Source: JAWLDA01 sp041686855 (GTDB lineage: Bacteria > Bacillota > Limnochordia > DTU080 > RSA5). Taken from it: a DNA stretch of 64,000 bases. The notes under the pieces were generated by a model. It was given only the letters and a program-made list of their open reading frames with translations, made no database searches and was not told where the DNA came from. The stretch covers positions 1 through 64,000 of the forward strand of contig JAWLDA010000011.1 in the NCBI GenBank assembly GCA_041686855.1, written 5' to 3'. Numbering within the stretch: position 1 is the stretch's first letter; the number at the start of each line of letters is the position of its first letter. Shown piece by piece: positions 60,837 through 64,000 of this stretch. Position numbers and translations under genes: made by a program.

Positions 60837-62165
60837 ATGAAACGACACAAGGGACTCATTCCGATCGTTTTGCTCATCCTCTTGCTCGCCGTTTCAGGAA
60901 TTGCGGGTGCCGTGACCATTGAGTACTCCGCCTGGGGCAGTGCCACCACCCTTGAAGCACACGAACGAGAAGCCAAAGCCTTTGCCGAAAAATACCCAAA
61001 TTCGGGGATCACCGTCGAACCGATCATTAATGGATGGAACGAACTAAAAGACAAGATGTTCGTCCAGGCCGCGGCCGGGTCATTGCCCGACATTATCATG
61101 GTCCCGAACGGCTTTTGGCCAGAGATGGCCGAGCTTGGCCTCCTTCTCGACCTCGAGCCCTTTATCAATCGGGATGCCGACTTTGATGCGACCCAGCTCT
61201 CCCCCGGTGTTATCGATATCATGAGGGTCAACAACACGCTTTACACCCTTCCGACGGGTGGCTTTACGCCGACAGGCGCCATGGTCAGCCTCAACCTCGA
61301 TATGGTTGAAGCAGCGGGTCTCACCGCCCCGTCCCGCGACTGGAACTGGGACGATTATCTCCTCTATGCGAAGCGGTTGACTAGGCGTCAAGGAGATCGA
61401 GTTCTAAGTTGGGGGACCAACATCGGCAAGAGTACGTGGTCGGGCGCGTGGGCGATGCGCATCGCTTCCGACGGTGGTCACCTCGTTGATCCTGAAGGTA
61501 AAATTATCATCACGCCCGTCCTCGATCCCAATCGCTTGCGGATCAACACGCCCGTCGTCCAAGGCGCTTTTCAGTACCTCAAGGACCTCGTCGACGTCCA
61601 CGACGTGGCACTCCCCGAAGGTATGGACGCTAGTGAAGCCTTCACCGGAGGCAACTTAGCGATGCAAAATGCCTGGTCAGGAACGGCCCGAAACTACGCC
61701 GAGCGCGACGACATTCGCATCGCCATCGCTCCCACTCCTCAAGGCACAGCAGGGCACCATGGAGTTTGGGCCCATGTCGGCCTACCGCACGTCTATGCTA
61801 TCTCCGCCCAGACGGAAAACCCTGAAGCCGCTTGGAAGGTATTGAAATTCCTCGTGAGCGAAGAGGAAGCCCTTCTAGCACGAGGCACGGAGGGACTGGG
61901 CACTGTCTCCTATCGTGAACTCGTCCCCGTGTACGAGAGCCTGGCCAAGCCCGAGTGGCGGGAGTGGCTCGATATCGGCGCTCACTACATCAATAATGTC
62001 CCCTCGGAAGGGAACGAGTTGTGGAAGACGGTTCCCGTGCGTGTTGTCGATGTCTTGATCGAGGAAGTGTCAGCGGCCTACAACAACCAACAGTCCATGC
62101 GAGGCGCGGTCGAGCGCGCCCACGAGCGAGCCGCCCAGATTTTAAGAGATGAGGCTAGAGAGTGA
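60837..62165 (+). CDS. Sugar ABC transporter substrate-binding protein (family 1)
   Basis: This 442-residue protein has a signal peptide (GLIPIVLLILLLAVSGIAGA) and no lipobox. Blocks include KAFAEKYPNSGITVEPIING, GSLPDIIMVPNGFWPEMAEL, LYTLPTGGFTPTGAMVSLNL, RDWNWDDYLLYAKRLT and NPEAAWKVLKFLVSEEEALL. It is the third solute-binding protein of this type without transporter subunits in view. It overlaps the next dehydrogenase gene (ATGA-like, 62162-62165), so they share a transcript. Confidence 0.9.
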   Translation: MKRHKGLIPIVLLILLLAVSGIAGAVTIEYSAWGSATTLEAHEREAKAFAEKYPNSGITVEPIINGWNELKDKMFVQAAAGSLPDIIMVPNGFWPEMAELGLLLDLEPFINRDADFDATQLSPGVIDIMRVNNTLYTLPTGGFTPTGAMVSLNLDMVEAAGLTAPSRDWNWDDYLLYAKRLTRRQGDRVLSWGTNIGKSTWSGAWAMRIASDGGHLVDPEGKIIITPVLDPNRLRINTPVVQGAFQYLKDLVDVHDVALPEGMDASEAFTGGNLAMQNAWSGTARNYAERDDIRIAIAPTPQGTAGHHGVWAHVGLPHVYAISAQTENPEAAWKVLKFLVSEEEALLARGTEGLGTVSYRELVPVYESLAKPEWREWLDIGAHYINNVPSEGNELWKTVPVRVVDVLIEEVSAAYNNQQSMRGAVERAHERAAQILRDEARE

Positions 62166-63214
62166 CGATGATGCAACCAGACGGAGCCACCAAAGCTCTC
62201 TGCGTCGTCTGTCCCGAACCGGGCAAGGTCGAGCTGACCGAGGTTGAGCTCGACCCCCTCGGCCCCGACCAAGTCCTCGTCGAGGCTGAAATGAGTGTCG
62301 TCAGTCCGGGCACCGAGCGCGCCTGGTTTATGAAGGCCCCTGGAGCGCCGGTTCGTTTTCCCTACCGGCCCGGCTACTGCCACGTCGGGCGTGTCCGCGC
62401 CGTAGGATCAGAGGTGAGGGGGTTTGAGCCCGGTCACCTCGTCCTCAGTCGGGCGCGACACGCGTCCGCCGTGGTGCTCAAAGCTGATCAACTCATTCAC
62501 GTTCCTGACGGTCTTGCGCCGTACAAGGCGGCCTTTGCCCCGTTGGGATTCATCAGCCTCCAAGGCGTGCGCAAAGCCCACATCGAGTTGGGATCGGCGG
62601 TAGCCGTCATAGGAGCCGGCGTAATCGGGCTTTTGGCCTTAAAGCTGAGCAAGCTCTCGGGGGCACACCCACTCATCGCCTGTGATCTAAGCGCACACCG
62701 CAGAGAGATCGCTCTGCAGTGCGGCGCGACAGACACCGTCTCCCCCGAGGATCTCGTCAAACTAAGCGGTAGAGTCGAAAGGAGCCCCGTTCCTGACTGG
62801 GGGTTTGACGCGGTCATTGACGCTACGGGCCATCCGTCGACATTGGATACGGCCATCCGTTCGTCCGCCACTCAAGGGATCGTCGTCTTGCTCGGCAGCA
62901 CACGCGGTTTGGCTCAAGACGTAGACCTGTATGAGATCCACCGCCGAGGGATCCACGTGGTCGGGGCGCATGGGCGCAATACCCCTCCGGAGCAATCGTA
63001 CCGCACGATGTGGACAGCCCGAGATAACACGGAGTTGGTACTTCGTCTGATGCGCGACGGCCTCCTCGAGGTGGACGACCTCATCAGTGACGTCATTCTC
63101 CCGTCCGCCGTTCCCGGAGTGTTCGAACGGCTCAAGGAGAACGACGAGAAGCTCCCAGGCTGTGTCATCAATTGGAAATCTGAGGCAAGTGCGTTCCAGC
63201 AACTGACGTCGTAA
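62162..63214 (+). CDS. Zinc-type alcohol dehydrogenase-like (MDR family) oxidoreductase
   Basis: This 350-residue MDR protein has an N-terminal GroES-like half (VLVEAEMSVVSPGTERAWFM, FPYRPGYCHVGRVRAVGSEV) and the Rossmann half with AVIGAGVIGLLALKLSKLSG and CDLSAHRREIALQCGATDTV. The structural-zinc Cys cluster is absent and the catalytic Cys is not clear, so it belongs to the bi-domain, often inositol- or sugar-type, oxidoreductases. It is coupled to the upstream binding protein. Confidence 0.85.
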   Translation: MTMMQPDGATKALCVVCPEPGKVELTEVELDPLGPDQVLVEAEMSVVSPGTERAWFMKAPGAPVRFPYRPGYCHVGRVRAVGSEVRGFEPGHLVLSRARHASAVVLKADQLIHVPDGLAPYKAAFAPLGFISLQGVRKAHIELGSAVAVIGAGVIGLLALKLSKLSGAHPLIACDLSAHRREIALQCGATDTVSPEDLVKLSGRVERSPVPDWGFDAVIDATGHPSTLDTAIRSSATQGIVVLLGSTRGLAQDVDLYEIHRRGIHVVGAHGRNTPPEQSYRTMWTARDNTELVLRLMRDGLLEVDDLISDVILPSAVPGVFERLKENDEKLPGCVINWKSEASAFQQLTS

Positions 63215-63252
63215 TATCGAAAATCGATTCAAAACCTCTTTGGAGGTGCCTG

Positions 63253-64000
63253 TGGATGTCGCTAAACCGCCCGTCCGAATCATCTCGATTGAAGCCGATG
63301 GCCGCCTACGACGGTGGGACTGGAACGTACCGTTCTACCCCTCATCCCCCTGAGATCACAGCAGAAATCGAAAAAGAGCGTCAGGCGTTTGCAAGCCGCC
63401 AGCTCACGCGTCAGGTCGGTCGCTCCACGAAGTGGCAGGCACGTCTGCACAAGGGGTCGACAGATCGGGACCAGGAGGTAAAGGATTGGAACCAGGAAGC
63501 CCAGACACAACGGCATCGGCTCTCGGACGTGCTGGGTCTGCAGGCGACAGATCCCCCGGCTTATCACATTCAAATCAAGATTGAGACGGCAGGGGGGACT
63601 CACTCCGGCACCCAACTCATCCTTCAGAGCGGAATCGCGATTCGTATGCTCAACCCAGCTACGGAACCGGGTGCTCCCATTCGCCTCTTACCCGCCGGAG
63701 CGAGGTTAGAGGACGAGCAACAGACCGACCCGAGTGCATGGGTTGTAGAATTACCCTCCCTGCTCTGGAGCGATGACCGACTGGGGAAGGCGCTCCTCCT
63801 TCGAGGCCGCCCACTTGCAGGTATCGCCTGCGAACAGCTTTATCATGTCGTCACATTCTTAGTCGGCCGTCCACAAAGTGGTGGCGAGCCGCCACACCTC
63901 CTCGGTAACGGTTTCTCTGGTTGGGTAGCGCTCCTGCACACAGCGCTCGATACCCGTATAGGAAGCGTGGCGGCGGCCGTGGACGAAGACTTCCTTGCCG
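63253..64000 (+). CDS. Unknown protein, cut by the window end; possible 1-nt frameshift
   Basis: A long frame runs off the right edge. In the main frame (ATG 63256) the text from PEITAEIEKERQAFASRQLT onward looks genuine, with later blocks GGTHSGTQLILQSGIAIRML, WVVELPSLLWSDDRLGKALL and FSGWVALLHTALDTRIGSVA. The upstream frame from GTG 63253, VRIISIEADGRLRRWDWNVP, looks more protein-like than the start of the main frame, and the two would fuse if one C were removed from the C5 run near 63346-63350. No family recognised. Confidence 0.55.

Overview
The window (about 55% GC by eye) has two very different halves. Its proteins point to a diderm bacterium. There is a two-partner secretion adhesin with its outer-membrane transporter, and the solute-binding proteins have cleavable signal peptides with no lipobox cysteine. 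A DUF421/DUF4363 cluster of a kind common in Bacillota is also present. A diderm Bacillota-like lineage would fit, but the sequence alone does not fix the taxon. TAA, TAG and TGA all end intact genes, so the standard code applies.

Region 1 (1-12.2 kb) is an integron cassette array. About 15 attC sites (roughly 85-105 bp, inverted core sites RYYYAAC/GTTRRRY, an extra base in one inner arm) separate small genes that all lie on the minus strand. The cargo falls into two groups. One resembles resistance or detoxification genes: a RibD-type reductase, a GNAT, a broken nucleotidyltransferase, an aminoglycoside 6-adenylyltransferase-like protein, and a VOC protein. The other is toxin-antitoxin-like: a ParE relic with its antitoxin, PIN/Phd, HigBA, DUF4258/MqsA-like, and a BrnT/BrnA-like pair split by an attC. 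There are also an HNH nuclease, a frame-split retropepsin-like protease, a tandem-duplicated unknown protein and a DUF6157-like protein. No integrase is visible. On the upstream (attI) side the array ends at a truncated attC next to an IS transposase relic at 12.4-12.9 kb.

Region 2 (13-32.9 kb) is metabolic and partly decayed. It starts with an alpha/beta hydrolase that appears to use an ATT start, an ECF41-type sigma factor, and a nonsense-interrupted FAD oxidoreductase. Next come three TIM-barrel sugar isomerase-like genes around a FecBCDE-type ferri-siderophore ABC operon. IstB and patatin relics follow. Then come two sugar ABC binding proteins without permeases, an amidohydrolase/Rieske/AraC cluster, a broken Gfo/Idh gene and a Thr-type sulfatase-family hydrolase.

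Region 3 (33-51 kb) concerns the cell surface and signalling. It holds DUF421 x2 plus DUF4363, a large TpsA adhesin with MBG repeats and its TpsB, AraC and Crp/Fnr regulators, and two polytopic NnrS/heme-copper-like membrane proteins. A SiaB-SiaC-SiaA-GGDEF/HD-GYP module follows. By analogy with the Pseudomonas SiaABCD system, which controls aggregation through c-di-GMP, this module could control the adhesin.

Region 4 (51-64 kb) contains a NitT/TauT-type ABC importer with a DUF6282 hydrolase gene inside it, a UspA, and a Gfo/Idh oxidoreductase. A PadR regulator with its target membrane protein, a PD40 lipoprotein and a coiled-coil heptad-repeat protein follow. The window ends with a third sugar-binding protein, a zinc-type dehydrogenase and an incomplete gene. 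Several genes carry single disabling changes (in-frame stops at 2577, 15445 and 29498; frameshifts in others), which suggests active decay or base errors.
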